Assembly: GCF_030418165.1 (NCBI RefSeq)
Contig: NZ_JAUHTQ010000001.1
Span: forward strand, 248,001-312,000
From: Ureibacillus aquaedulcis
GTDB lineage: Bacteria > Bacillota > Bacilli > Bacillales_A > Planococcaceae
Direction of reading: 5' to 3'
Length of the DNA: 64,000 bases
Shown here: positions 53,324 to 62,169 of the stretch, in pieces
Layout: the number at the start of each line of letters is the position of its first letter
Position numbering within the stretch: the stretch's first letter is position 1
Translations under genes and position numbers: made by a program
Notes under the pieces: model-generated
Database searches by the model: none
The model's input: the letters and a program-made list of their open reading frames with translations, nothing else
What the model was told of the DNA's origin: nothing

Positions 53324-53905
53324 ATGGCACGTGGAAGGAAAGTTAATTCAAACGGTGAAAAAAGCAAACAGTTACTACGTGAAAAAGCAATCGAATTATT
53401 CTCGACTAACGGCTATTATCAAACTAAGATTAGTGATATTGTGAAAGCGGCAAAGGTTACACAGCCTACTTTTTACTTATACTTTGAAAGTAAAGATTCA
53501 TTGTTTCATGATTTAAATGAACAATTTCAACAAGATCTATTTCATATCCTCGAAGAACAGCTTCAGCAACAGGGCATGCAGTTTCAAAAAGTAATCGAAA
53601 ATTTACTGCAATATTTTGCTTCAAATCCGTTGCTTACAAAAATCGGGCTATATCAATCCGAAGCTTCGTATACCGTGAAAGAAAAGCTGGTAGAGAAGTT
53701 CGAACAAATTCTAGACGGGCAAGTTGAGAATTATCACAACTTACAGCGAAATGATATACATATTGTTTCCCAAAGTTTGATGGGCTCCATTGAGCGTATA
53801 ACTGATACACTATTACTAACAAATAGAAAATCGGCAAAAGAACTTGCTGAGGACCTATTCTCTATTTATTTTGTAGAAGAGGCAGAATCAGTAGTAGTTA
53901 GCTAA
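53324..53905 (+). CDS. TetR-family transcriptional regulator
   Basis: A 193-residue protein with an N-terminal TetR helix-turn-helix (~15-60, KAIELFSTNGYYQTKISDIVKAAKVTQPTFYLYFESKDSLF) and an all-helical ligand-binding C-terminus. AAGGTGG precedes the ATG. It converges on the CtpA-type protease gene and no same-strand target gene follows, so the regulated gene is unclear. An upstream gap of 0.5 kb with repeats could contain its operator. Confidence 0.94.
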   Translation: MARGRKVNSNGEKSKQLLREKAIELFSTNGYYQTKISDIVKAAKVTQPTFYLYFESKDSLFHDLNEQFQQDLFHILEEQLQQQGMQFQKVIENLLQYFASNPLLTKIGLYQSEASYTVKEKLVEKFEQILDGQVENYHNLQRNDIHIVSQSLMGSIERITDTLLLTNRKSAKELAEDLFSIYFVEEAESVVVS

Positions 53906-53926
53906 TTAGCCATATAGATCCCCACT

Positions 53927-53959
53927 GAAGAGTCAGCCTGCTTTGGAGGGGATTTTTTA
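53927..53959 (+). terminator. Terminator of the TetR gene
   Basis: GATCCCC pairs with GGGGAT over a long loop, then T6. Confidence 0.55.
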
Positions 53960-53982
53960 AGCCCTTGCAGGCCCTACATAGT

Positions 53983-54020
53983 AAAACACAACCCGACATG
54001 TAACCGAGTTGTGTTTTTTT
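53983..54020. terminator. Bidirectional terminator between TetR and protease genes
   Basis: AAAACACAAC pairs with GTTGTGTTTT, extended by CCG/CGA with a mismatch. It lies four bases from the stop of the protease gene. Confidence 0.8.
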
Positions 54021-54023
54021 AGT

Positions 54024-55388
54024 TTATTGGACTGTGACTTTCAAGTAAATCCCTTTGTTCATTTGTCTTCCATTCAGATCTTTTATGGTTGGTTCAACAA
54101 TAAGAATATATTCTTTCCCTTTTCCAAGAGGCGCTGTTGGTGTGACCGTTAGTTGTTTTCCGGAAACTTTTAAGGAAACATCCACTTCTGAACCTCCCAG
54201 TTGAACTAGCTTGACGGAAGAATGGGCGAATATATCACTGATTTCCTTATTGAAATTGACTTGAAAGGTTTTGGTAGTTGGGACACCTAACAAACTTTTA
54301 AGCTCTTTGTAGTTTTGTAGATTTTCGACAATACTATCATAGTGTGCCTGATATAACGGATTGGTTGCCGTAATGATGTTAGGCGCAACACCTACATCTT
54401 TTACAACTGTTCCACTTGGTCCGAAAAATTCGCCGACCGTGAGTTTTAAAATACTTTCGTCAGCTAGTTCATAAAAAGTCTGCATCGTTCCTTTGCCATA
54501 AGTCGACTCACCGTAAAGAATGGCAGAGTGTTGATCGAGCAGTGCTGCAGCTGTCATTTCTGATGCACTCGCACTATATCGATTTACTAAAAGTCGCGTT
54601 TTCGTTGGGAATTCAACCCCTTGTTGGTTCGCTCGCACTAAGCCGGATTTAGTTGCAAGCTGTATCTTATAGGCATAAGTCGCGCCAGGGAACATTCCTA
54701 TCAATTTCTCTGCAGTGACCACATAGCCGCCCCCGTTGTTTTGTAAGTCAACTATGAAAGAGGTAGCTCCTTGCTCCAGCAGGCTCGAATAGGTTCTAGC
54801 AACTTCTTCAGCAGCGTTTTCAGAAAACGAATTAATCGAGATATAGCCTACATTTCCGTATAGTAGTTTTGCATTTACATTTAGCAGCGAGAAGGAGCGG
54901 CGTTTTATTATTTCATTAACCTTTTGGCCATTGGTTTTTAATAATTCGAATTCGACAATTGAATTTTCTTCTCCTACTATTAGGGTTTGGGCCTCTTCAA
55001 CACTCATTTCTACGGTAGGTTGTCCATTCACTTTCGTAATGATATCACCTGGTTCAAAACCAGAAGAATGGGCACTGCCATTATTGATTACATCAACGAT
55101 TAAGATCCCTTTTTCGTGTTTTTCAATGACGATGCCAATTCCGACTGTTTCCATATCGATTGCGTTGGTAAAAGCCTCATATTCTTCTTTGGAAAAATAG
55201 TCCGAATAAGGATCCAGCATATCTATGACTTCCTCGATTGATTTCGCACTATCTAAATCCCCGTTAATATCACCGACATAATCACTTTTAACAATTGCTT
55301 TCACATCATCCAAAATCGCTGCATATGTATGAAATGGCAATGACAGCGTTAAAATAATTGCAAATAACATGGGTGCAAATCGCTTCAT
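54024..55388 (-). CDS. S41 C-terminal processing protease (CtpA type) with Ig-like tail
   Basis: A 454-residue exported serine protease. The ATG at 55388 is chosen because GAGGAG lies upstream and a signal peptide (MKRFAPMLFAIILTLSLPF...) starts there; the frame is open 30 codons further. A PDZ domain (~75-155, GIGIVIEKHEKGILIVDV...GFEPGDIITKVNG) precedes the S41 catalytic core with NNGGGYV, the Ser in SASEM and the Lys in YGKGTMQ, a Ser-Lys dyad. The last ~85 residues form an SbsA/Big_5 Ig-like domain (TFQVNFNKEISD... and LGKGKEYILIVEP), more usual in S-layer proteins. It may process wall or surface proteins. Confidence 0.93.
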   Translation of the reverse strand: MKRFAPMLFAIILTLSLPFHTYAAILDDVKAIVKSDYVGDINGDLDSAKSIEEVIDMLDPYSDYFSKEEYEAFTNAIDMETVGIGIVIEKHEKGILIVDVINNGSAHSSGFEPGDIITKVNGQPTVEMSVEEAQTLIVGEENSIVEFELLKTNGQKVNEIIKRRSFSLLNVNAKLLYGNVGYISINSFSENAAEEVARTYSSLLEQGATSFIVDLQNNGGGYVVTAEKLIGMFPGATYAYKIQLATKSGLVRANQQGVEFPTKTRLLVNRYSASASEMTAAALLDQHSAILYGESTYGKGTMQTFYELADESILKLTVGEFFGPSGTVVKDVGVAPNIITATNPLYQAHYDSIVENLQNYKELKSLLGVPTTKTFQVNFNKEISDIFAHSSVKLVQLGGSEVDVSLKVSGKQLTVTPTAPLGKGKEYILIVEPTIKDLNGRQMNKGIYLKVTVQ

Positions 55389-55481
55389 AAATAAAACTCC
55401 TCGTATCATAAGAATACTATCATTATACACACAAATTGATAGAATAGTTGCTTTTATTTGAAGAGATAGATTACTCATAAT

Positions 55482-55526
55482 GAAAAAGTCCTAGAAGTTA
55501 TTAAGATAATCTTCTAGGACTTTTGG
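55482..55526. terminator. Terminator of brnQ
   Basis: AAAAGTCCTAGAAG pairs perfectly with CTTCTAGGACTTTT. It lies just past the brnQ stop, inside the upstream region of the protease gene. Confidence 0.9.
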
Positions 55527-55528
55527 TT

Positions 55529-56830
55529 TTATTTTTTTGTTAACAGATGGATAATCCATCCGATGACCATTCCAACAATTGCCGGTACAACCCAGCCGAT
55601 GCTTTGGTCATACAATGGCAGTGATTTCAGGAGTTCCTCATACCAGCCAATGCTGAAGCCCGCTGTTTTAATGCCATCGTATAAACTCACAAGTGCTGTG
55701 GCGATTAAGGCAAGGATGTATACGATTGGTCGGCGGTTGAAAAGCTGATCAAATAGTACCAAGAACATTAAAACAATCGCGATTGGGTAAATGAACATCA
55801 ACACTGGCAGTGTAATTGAAAGCAGTTTTGATAACCCAAAGTTTGAAATTACGAAACTGAATAATGTAAAGACGATAGCTAACGTTTTATAAGAAAGGTT
55901 AGGGAACAGCTTATTGAAGAATGAAGCGTTCGCTGAAACCAATCCAACCGCAGTTGTGATACAAGCCAGGATAATAACGGCAGATAAAATGATATTTCCG
56001 AAGCTGCCATATAGTGCATTTGCAGATTGGGCAATAATTGTACCGCCATCTCCGATATATCCAATGGCGTCAATGCTTGTTGCCCCAATATATTCAAGCG
56101 AAATATAAACAAAAGCTAAACCAAGTGCTGCCACAATCCCTGCAAAAATCGTCGTTTTTACCTGTTTTGCACGGTCCTTAATGCCTTTTGCTTGCAAGGA
56201 TTGTACAATGACAATCCCGAATACTAGAGAAGCAAGTACATCCATTGTTAGATAACCCTGGATAAAGCTTTCAGAGAAGGCATGCGTAGTGTACACGTCA
56301 TGCGGCTCGCCAAACTCGCCCATAGGTGTGACAAAAGCTTTAATTGCAAGTAAGGCAATTACAATCAATAAAGCCGGTGTCAACACTTTACCGATTCGGT
56401 CCACTAATTTCGATGGGTTCAGTGATAGATATAGAACAATCGCAAAGAAAATAAAAGACGTTATGAGTAAGCCGCTAGTACCGGCTGACTCTGATAAAAA
56501 AGGAGCAATCCCGATTTCATATGTCACGGCACCTGTACGAGGAATCGCAAACAGTGGTCCGATTGATAAATAAACGACAGATGTAAAGATTAGGCTGAAT
56601 ACAGGGTTAATTCGATTCGCAACCACTTGCAGATCTCCACCGTTTTTCGCTACAGCGATTATTCCGATTAATGGTAGGCCTACCCCCGTTATAAGGAAGC
56701 CAATAATAGATGGAATAAAGTTTGTTCCGGCATTTTGTCCCAATTCCGGCGGGAAAATAATATTACCTGCACCTAGAAATAACGCAAAAAGCATAAATCC
56801 AACTGCAAGATTTTCTTTCATGAACTTCAT
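55529..56830 (-). CDS. brnQ: Branched-chain amino acid:cation symporter BrnQ
   Basis: A 433-residue protein with about 12 membrane helices and the family N-terminus (GFMLFALFLGAGNIIFPPELG at ~10-30). LIVCS-family carriers import leucine, isoleucine and valine with Na+ or H+. AGAAAGGATTTTG precedes the ATG. The gene is monocistronic with an extended -10 promoter (TGCTATAAT on the reverse strand, 56907-56915). A 12-bp inverted repeat overlaps the -35 region and may bind an amino-acid-responsive regulator such as CodY. Confidence 0.96.
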   Translation of the reverse strand: MKFMKENLAVGFMLFALFLGAGNIIFPPELGQNAGTNFIPSIIGFLITGVGLPLIGIIAVAKNGGDLQVVANRINPVFSLIFTSVVYLSIGPLFAIPRTGAVTYEIGIAPFLSESAGTSGLLITSFIFFAIVLYLSLNPSKLVDRIGKVLTPALLIVIALLAIKAFVTPMGEFGEPHDVYTTHAFSESFIQGYLTMDVLASLVFGIVIVQSLQAKGIKDRAKQVKTTIFAGIVAALGLAFVYISLEYIGATSIDAIGYIGDGGTIIAQSANALYGSFGNIILSAVIILACITTAVGLVSANASFFNKLFPNLSYKTLAIVFTLFSFVISNFGLSKLLSITLPVLMFIYPIAIVLMFLVLFDQLFNRRPIVYILALIATALVSLYDGIKTAGFSIGWYEELLKSLPLYDQSIGWVVPAIVGMVIGWIIHLLTKK

Positions 56831-56906
56831 AAAAACAAAATCCTTTCTGATTGAAAAGCAAAAACTTTCAAAAAATTTATCGCATAATTCGACATCACAA
56901 GGTTGT

Positions 56907-56966
56907 ATTATAGCATATCCAAATCGCGAATAAAATAGAAAATTTATTATTAAGTTTTCTATTTTA
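56907..56966 (-). promoter_or_regulatory. brnQ promoter with 12-bp inverted repeat
   Basis: TGC plus TATAAT lies at 56907-56915 on the reverse strand; a TTTATT about 16 bp upstream may be the -35. TAAAATAGAAAA (56931-56942) and TTTTCTATTTTA (56955-56966) are perfect inverted copies 12 bp apart, overlapping the -35. The TTTTC/GAAAA content resembles part of a CodY box but does not fit its full 15-mer. Confidence 0.55.
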
Positions 56967-57178
56967 GAAATATTGACGTTTTTCTAGTAAAAGAATCAAA
57001 AATTATGAAATTCAGGGTGCAAAAAATAACTCATTAAAGTATGTGATTTACCAAATACAGTGAGCATTGTAAACAATAGAAAAGTATTATATTTTTTTGT
57101 AAAACCCGATAGAAAATTGTCATCAAACTCGTTATGATGGAAATAGAGAGAGAATTTTCTAGAAAGGGTGAAAAGGGA

Positions 57179-58381
57179 ATGCTGCAGAAAAATAAATTAC
57201 TATTGCTAAGTACCGCGATTATTGCGACAGCTGCCATGGTTGCACCAGTTGCTGAGGCTTCCGGCTACACGGTTAGTAAAGGGGATACCCTAACAAAAAT
57301 TGCCTCTGCCAATAAAACGACAGTAGCCCAGTTGAAGAAATGGAACAATCTAAAAAATGATTTCCTGTATGTTGGACAATTACTGACAGTCAATGCAGAT
57401 AAACAACCGACTGCTTCAAGTAAACCGGCTGCATCGGACAATAAACCAGTTGCCTCAAGTAAACCAGCTACATCAGGCAAAACACCAGCACCTTCTAAAG
57501 CAACTGCTGCAACCTCATTTACTTATACAGTTGTAAAAGGAGATAACTTATCCAAAATTGCCAAAGCAGCAAACACGACCGTTGCCAATATCAAGAAATG
57601 GAACGGATTAAACAGTAATGCAATTTTTGTTGGGCAGAAACTTAAAATTGGGGAAGGGAAGATTGCTGTTTCTACTCCACAAGTGTCAACAAATCAAAAC
57701 CCACAGGCCGACAATTCTAAAGCTGAATCTACAACAGATATGGGGACATATCAGGTAATGAAGGGTGATTCTTTATCGAAGATCGCCACTAAGTTCAATG
57801 TGAGTGTTGCCGATATTAAGAAATGGAATCAATTCAACTCCGATCTGATTTATGTGGGACAAGCTATTAAAATAAACAGTTCATCTATCGTGGTGGAACA
57901 AGAAGCCGGATTTGATTCGAAGGAAATCCTGGTACCCGATCAAAAGATTGATGCAAAACTGTCGCAAGAGAAGGCCATTAAAAATAATGTCACAGCTGCT
58001 GGACAAGCCATCTATACGAAAGTGCTTGACCTTGCCCACTCATTAACGGGTACGCCTTATGTATTCGCTGGAAACAGCCCTGCTGGTTTTGATTGCAGCG
58101 GATTTGTAAAGTATGTCTATTCGAATGCCGGATTAGACGTGACTAGAAAAAGCAGTAATGATTATTTTATGAAGGATACAACAATTGTCGAAAATCCACT
58201 TCCGGGTGACGTCGTTTTCTTCAAAAATACATACATCGAAGGAATTTCTCATATGGGTATCTACATTGGGGACGATCAATTTATTCACGCAGGAAGCAAT
58301 GGCGTACAAGTTTCCAAACTCTCCTACGACTATTGGGAATCAAAGTTTGTAGCCTTCAAGCGATTTAATCAGGTGAAGTAA
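57179..58381 (+). CDS. LysM-NlpC/P60 endopeptidase (LytE/LytF type)
   Basis: A 400-residue exported hydrolase. The ATG at 57179 follows GAAAAGGG and begins the signal peptide (MLQKNKLLLLSTAIIATAA...AEAS). Three LysM domains (~30-71, ~118-160, ~195-237, each with KGD-(T/N/S)-L and KKWN) bind glycan strands. They are joined by Ser/Ala/Pro-rich linkers. The C-terminal NlpC/P60 domain (~285-400) has the catalytic Cys in FDCSGF, His in SHMGIY and IHAGS. It would cleave D-Glu-mesoDAP bonds at the septum or side wall. Confidence 0.95.
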   Translation: MLQKNKLLLLSTAIIATAAMVAPVAEASGYTVSKGDTLTKIASANKTTVAQLKKWNNLKNDFLYVGQLLTVNADKQPTASSKPAASDNKPVASSKPATSGKTPAPSKATAATSFTYTVVKGDNLSKIAKAANTTVANIKKWNGLNSNAIFVGQKLKIGEGKIAVSTPQVSTNQNPQADNSKAESTTDMGTYQVMKGDSLSKIATKFNVSVADIKKWNQFNSDLIYVGQAIKINSSSIVVEQEAGFDSKEILVPDQKIDAKLSQEKAIKNNVTAAGQAIYTKVLDLAHSLTGTPYVFAGNSPAGFDCSGFVKYVYSNAGLDVTRKSSNDYFMKDTTIVENPLPGDVVFFKNTYIEGISHMGIYIGDDQFIHAGSNGVQVSKLSYDYWESKFVAFKRFNQVK

Positions 58382-58403
58382 CAGAAGTTAATTCTATAAC
58401 AGG

Positions 58404-58443
58404 ACGCAAGAATGTGGAGGAGTGCATTCTTGCGTTTTTTTAT
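58404..58443 (+). terminator. Terminator of the LysM hydrolase gene
   Basis: ACGCAAGAATG pairs perfectly with CATTCTTGCGT; TTTTTTTATTT follows. Confidence 0.93.
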
Positions 58444-58457
58444 TTGTAGTAGGGCTG

Positions 58458-58541
58458 TTGGCGGAAATATAGGATAAAGAGGCGGATATTCGACAAAAGT
58501 TGGCGGATAAACATTCAAACTTGGCGGTTAACCCGATTCAT
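58458..58541. repeat. Four ~21-bp tandem repeats starting TTGGCGG
   Basis: (T/A)GGCGG occurs at about 58459, 58480, 58501 and 58522, a strict 21-bp period, each followed by a variable A/T-rich part. Two helical turns per unit would place all copies on one DNA face. Confidence 0.6.
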
Positions 58542-58554
58542 AGCCTAAGCTAAA

Positions 58555-58603
58555 CAAAAAAGATGACCCAAAAACTCGTCTTTGCAGCAAGTTTTTGGGT
58601 CAC
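58555..58603 (-). terminator. Terminator of the slaP-secA2 operon
   Basis: TGACCCAAAAACT pairs with AGTTTTTGGGTCA, with six T on the reverse strand. Confidence 0.9.
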
Positions 58604-58610
58604 CATATTC

Positions 58611-59516
58611 TTATTTCTGTTGTTGCGTTACTCTCGCGCTCCAGCGAGATAAATCGAATTCTTCTTTCGACACAAGGTCTTCAGGGAAGATGAATGTCCA
58701 AGGTTTAGTCGAGTTAGGCTGCACTGAAAGAGCAGGGTCTAATCTGAATGAACCTTTTGCAACGAGTAGTCCATTCGCATCAACGATTTCTAATGGAAGC
58801 TGCTCGATGTTGATTGCTTTATTGTTGCCGTTGCGAATAAAAATAGAAGTCACCAGGCTCTTATCGTCATGAACTTTTGCTTGTAAGCCTGTAAAGTTTA
58901 CTTCATTTTTGCCTAATTTCGGTAGGTCTTTCACAATGTTTTTCAAGGCTTCTTGCTGATCTTCCGGAAGTTGTTTTTTCCATGTGTCGTCCAGATCCAG
59001 TTGATGGCCTCTTAGGGAAATCAGGTTAAAAGCGATTTTCCAACCCTCTTCAGGCACTTCCTCTGTTGTGAGCGTGCTTTTCTCAAAAGTAAACACCCAG
59101 GGTCTTGCACTTTTAGCCGGGATTTTGCCAAGTTCCGCAAAGTTGAAGCTCTTTGAAGCGATTTGGCGATCCTCTTTATCTAGCAGGAGTAACTCAATCT
59201 CGCCAAGTTGAATTTCTTGACTTAAGGAAGAACGCACAAAAGCTTTGACATTCCAAGCTTTTGTTCGCGGATCTACCTCAATATTAATGGCTGCTAAAGA
59301 CAATTGATTAATTTTCAATGGCTGTAACTCATTCGCCAAGAAATTGAAAATGTATTTTTGCTCCGGAGGAACATTCCAGTCTGGGTGGAATGAAAGCTTT
59401 GTTTCTACAGTATTTGAGTTTTCTGCCTGGTCTGGATTTTGGACCAATTCCTTAGAATCGATTGCACTATCTGTTCCGATTTTGTCCGTCTTCTTGAAAA
59501 ATGAAAATAAACCCAC
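58611..59516 (-). CDS. slaP: Accessory Sec system S-layer assembly protein SlaP
   Basis: A 301-residue cytosolic protein encoded directly after secA2. Two related ~120-residue SLAP-type units are visible (FHPDWNVPPEQKYIFNFLANELQPLKINQLSLAAINI and LPEDQQEALKNIVKDLPKLGKNEVNFTGLQAKV), each with a beta-rich second half ending PW-x-F. GTG is the start; its ribosome site GAGGAGGA lies within the last codons of secA2 (gap 2 bases), giving tight coupling. In Bacillus anthracis SlaP and SecA2 together promote export of S-layer proteins Sap and EA1. The same role for the S-layer proteins here is a strong inference. Confidence 0.92.
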   Translation of the reverse strand: MGLFSFFKKTDKIGTDSAIDSKELVQNPDQAENSNTVETKLSFHPDWNVPPEQKYIFNFLANELQPLKINQLSLAAINIEVDPRTKAWNVKAFVRSSLSQEIQLGEIELLLLDKEDRQIASKSFNFAELGKIPAKSARPWVFTFEKSTLTTEEVPEEGWKIAFNLISLRGHQLDLDDTWKKQLPEDQQEALKNIVKDLPKLGKNEVNFTGLQAKVHDDKSLVTSIFIRNGNNKAINIEQLPLEIVDANGLLVAKGSFRLDPALSVQPNSTKPWTFIFPEDLVSKEEFDLSRWSARVTQQQK

Positions 59517-59518
59517 TG

Positions 59519-61879
59519 TTATTCCTCCTCTGAATTACTGAACTTCTTCATGAATGTGACTAATTCTACTACGATTGAACGGCGAAGCTCTTGATAGTTT
59601 TTACCAAACAGTTCCAGTCCTTCATTCTGATAAATTCGCATTGGGTCTTCTTGTTGATAGCGACGTAGCCCAATTCCTTCTTTTAAATGCGTCATTTGCT
59701 CTAAATGGCGAACCCACATTGAGTCGATGAAGCCAAGCATCACACGAGGGATGATCTGCATTACCGCTTTATTTTCTTCAAAGCTTTCGATGGTTTGCAG
59801 TAATTCATCTACTGACGGCTGAATCGACTGTAGTATACGTTTCACTTTTGTTTCTTCTCGGTTAATGGTAACAGGTGTTAAGAATAGGGAATTGACTGTC
59901 TCTTCCATTTTGTCGAAATCCCATTCGATTGGATTCATTTCTTCTGGTGCGTTATCACGAATCGCAAAATCAATTGTTTCATTTAACATCGTTTTTAATT
60001 GGCCAATAAGATCGTCTTGTTTTAAAACATTATCGCGCAGGTTGTAAATTACCCGGCGTTGGTCATTGATCACATCATCCAGCTTTAAGTTGTATTCACG
60101 CATAGAGAAGTGAGAACCCTCTACGATACGCTGAGTACGATCAACTAACTCTAAGACTTCTTTATTTGTCACTCGGCCAGTATCATCAGCAATGAGTTTC
60201 TTTTGGAACTTTTCTACATCTTCACTTGCATAGCGTCGGAACATATCGTCTTCTAATGAGATGATGAATTGGCTTTCACCCGGGTCGCCCTGACGTCCTG
60301 AGCGACCGCGTAATTGGTTATCGACACGGCGGCTTTCATGTTTTTCTGTCCCGATTACATAAAGACCACCCAGTTCTGCTACACCTTCACCAAGAACAAT
60401 ATCCGTTCCACGGCCAGCCATATTTGTTGCTACCGTAATACGGCCTTTTTGACCTGCTTGCGAGATAAGCTCAACTTCTTGTTCAACCGTTTTCGCATTC
60501 AATAGCTGATAGGATAAGCCCATTTTATCCAGGTAGCTTGCCACTTTTTCCGATTGAAGAATCGATGTTGTCCCAATAAGGATGGGCTGTCCTTTTTCAT
60601 GTCTTGAAATCGCTTCTTGTGCAACACGTTCATATTTTTGTTCGGATTTTTCGAAAACGATATCCGGCTGATCTATGCGAATTCGAGGACGGTTGGTTGG
60701 AATTTGGATAACGCTCATTCCATAGACTTCTCTAAATTCCTGCTCCTGAGTTTTACCTGTACCCGTCATACCAGCTAATTTTGGGTACATACGGAAGTAG
60801 TTCTGAACAGTAATTTGTGCTTGTGCTTTATTCTCTTCCGTGATCGTTACGCCTTCTTTGGCTTCTATTGCTTGGTGCAGGCCATCTGACAGTGAACGGC
60901 CTTCCAATATACGCCCTGTAAACATATCGACTAACTCAATCTTATCGTCTTTGATTATGTAATCAACATCACGCTCAAACATTACATGCGCTCTAACCGC
61001 TTGGATTACATAGTGGTAGAGTGTTTGGTGCTCTAAATCATATAAATTATCTACACCAAAAGCGGCTTCTACTTTTTCAATCCCCTTGTCCGTAAGGGAA
61101 GTGGCTTTTGTTTCATCGTCAAAGTCATAATCTTCATCTTTCTTGAAACGTTTTGCCAGCCTTGCTGCGATATGGTGTAAATCCTCGCTTGAAGACATTT
61201 TGCCGGCAATAATAAGTGGTGTTTTCGCTTCATCAATTAACACGGAGTCTACTTCGTCGATGATGGCAAAGTGATATGGACGCTGAACTTTGTCAGCAAT
61301 TGTATGTGCCATATTGTCACGCAGGTAATCAAAACCGAATTCGGTCCCAACCCCATATGTAATATCTGCATTGTACGCTTCCTTTTTCTGCTTTGGTTCC
61401 ATCATAGGGATGTTTAATCCGACAGTAAGACCAAGGAAGCGATGGATTTGTCCAATTAACTCAAAGTCACGTTTAGCTAAATAGTCGTTCACCGTGATGA
61501 CATGTACACCTTTTCCTTCTAATGCACGGACGTAAGAGGGGAGAGAAGCAACCAATGTTTTCCCTTCACCTGTCGGCATTTCGGAGATGTTGCCTTCAGT
61601 CAGTACAAGTCCACCAATAAGCTGCACATCAAAATGGCGCATATTCAGGACGCGTTTTGCTGCTTCACGGACAACTGCAAATGCATCAGGAACAATCTTG
61701 CTGATTTCTTCGCCATTTTGTAACCTTTCTTTAAATGAAAACGTCATGTTTTTTAACTCATCATCTGTCATTTGAGAGTATGTTGTTTCAAGTTGATTAA
61801 TTTGATCTACAATTTTATAGTATCTTTTTAATTCTCGAGAACTCGTTTTTTCTTTGTTTCGATTAAAAATTGAGAACAT
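59519..61879 (-). CDS. secA2: Accessory preprotein translocase ATPase SecA2
   Basis: A 786-residue SecA ATPase. The ATG at 61879 is chosen because AAAGGAGCG lies upstream and the N-terminus MFSIFNRNKEK fits. Walker A is MPTGEGKT at ~101-108; DEVDSVLIDEA (~207) and the helicase motifs VATNMAGRGTDI and QLRGRSGRQGDPG are intact. It lacks the Cys/His zinc-binding SecB-interacting tail of housekeeping SecA and is shorter, as expected for SecA2. It energises export of selected preproteins through SecYEG. With the coupled slaP gene and several S-layer genes nearby, its clients are probably the S-layer proteins. Confidence 0.96.
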   Translation of the reverse strand: MFSIFNRNKEKTSSRELKRYYKIVDQINQLETTYSQMTDDELKNMTFSFKERLQNGEEISKIVPDAFAVVREAAKRVLNMRHFDVQLIGGLVLTEGNISEMPTGEGKTLVASLPSYVRALEGKGVHVITVNDYLAKRDFELIGQIHRFLGLTVGLNIPMMEPKQKKEAYNADITYGVGTEFGFDYLRDNMAHTIADKVQRPYHFAIIDEVDSVLIDEAKTPLIIAGKMSSSEDLHHIAARLAKRFKKDEDYDFDDETKATSLTDKGIEKVEAAFGVDNLYDLEHQTLYHYVIQAVRAHVMFERDVDYIIKDDKIELVDMFTGRILEGRSLSDGLHQAIEAKEGVTITEENKAQAQITVQNYFRMYPKLAGMTGTGKTQEQEFREVYGMSVIQIPTNRPRIRIDQPDIVFEKSEQKYERVAQEAISRHEKGQPILIGTTSILQSEKVASYLDKMGLSYQLLNAKTVEQEVELISQAGQKGRITVATNMAGRGTDIVLGEGVAELGGLYVIGTEKHESRRVDNQLRGRSGRQGDPGESQFIISLEDDMFRRYASEDVEKFQKKLIADDTGRVTNKEVLELVDRTQRIVEGSHFSMREYNLKLDDVINDQRRVIYNLRDNVLKQDDLIGQLKTMLNETIDFAIRDNAPEEMNPIEWDFDKMEETVNSLFLTPVTINREETKVKRILQSIQPSVDELLQTIESFEENKAVMQIIPRVMLGFIDSMWVRHLEQMTHLKEGIGLRRYQQEDPMRIYQNEGLELFGKNYQELRRSIVVELVTFMKKFSNSEEE

Positions 61880-62114
61880 TATTTTACGCTCCTTTAAGAA
61901 TCGTCTAGCTAAAAGACTAGACACATAGTTATTCTATCAAATTTTAAAATGTATGACTACTTAAGGTGGGGGGAAAACTGAGCGAAATAAGAAGATCGTG
62001 AAAAATTTAGTTCTTAAAGTTCGTTTTCTTCTTCATTGTTACCGAGCCTTAATAATTTTGTTTCATTTGTTCCCTTTTTGTAAACGAGAAAAGCTATATT
62101 TTCGGTAGACAACA

Positions 62115-62123
62115 TGCTATAAT
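62115..62123 (+). promoter_or_regulatory. Extended -10 promoter of tagO
   Basis: TGCTATAAT is a perfect TGn-extended -10 box, about 47 bases before the start codon. The upstream -35 region (TTTTCG near 62099) is poor, as usual for extended -10 promoters. The 290-bp gap to secA2 holds nothing else I recognise. Confidence 0.65.
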
Positions 62124-62169
62124 GATTTAGATTTATGGTGCCTATATATTATTTTTGAGGAGGAGAGAC

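Noticed and set aside
53023-53367. A 114-codon reverse frame before the TetR gene
   Set aside because: It overlaps the TetR start and ribosome site and one of the tandem repeats, and reads as low-complexity hydrophobic sequence without a start signal.
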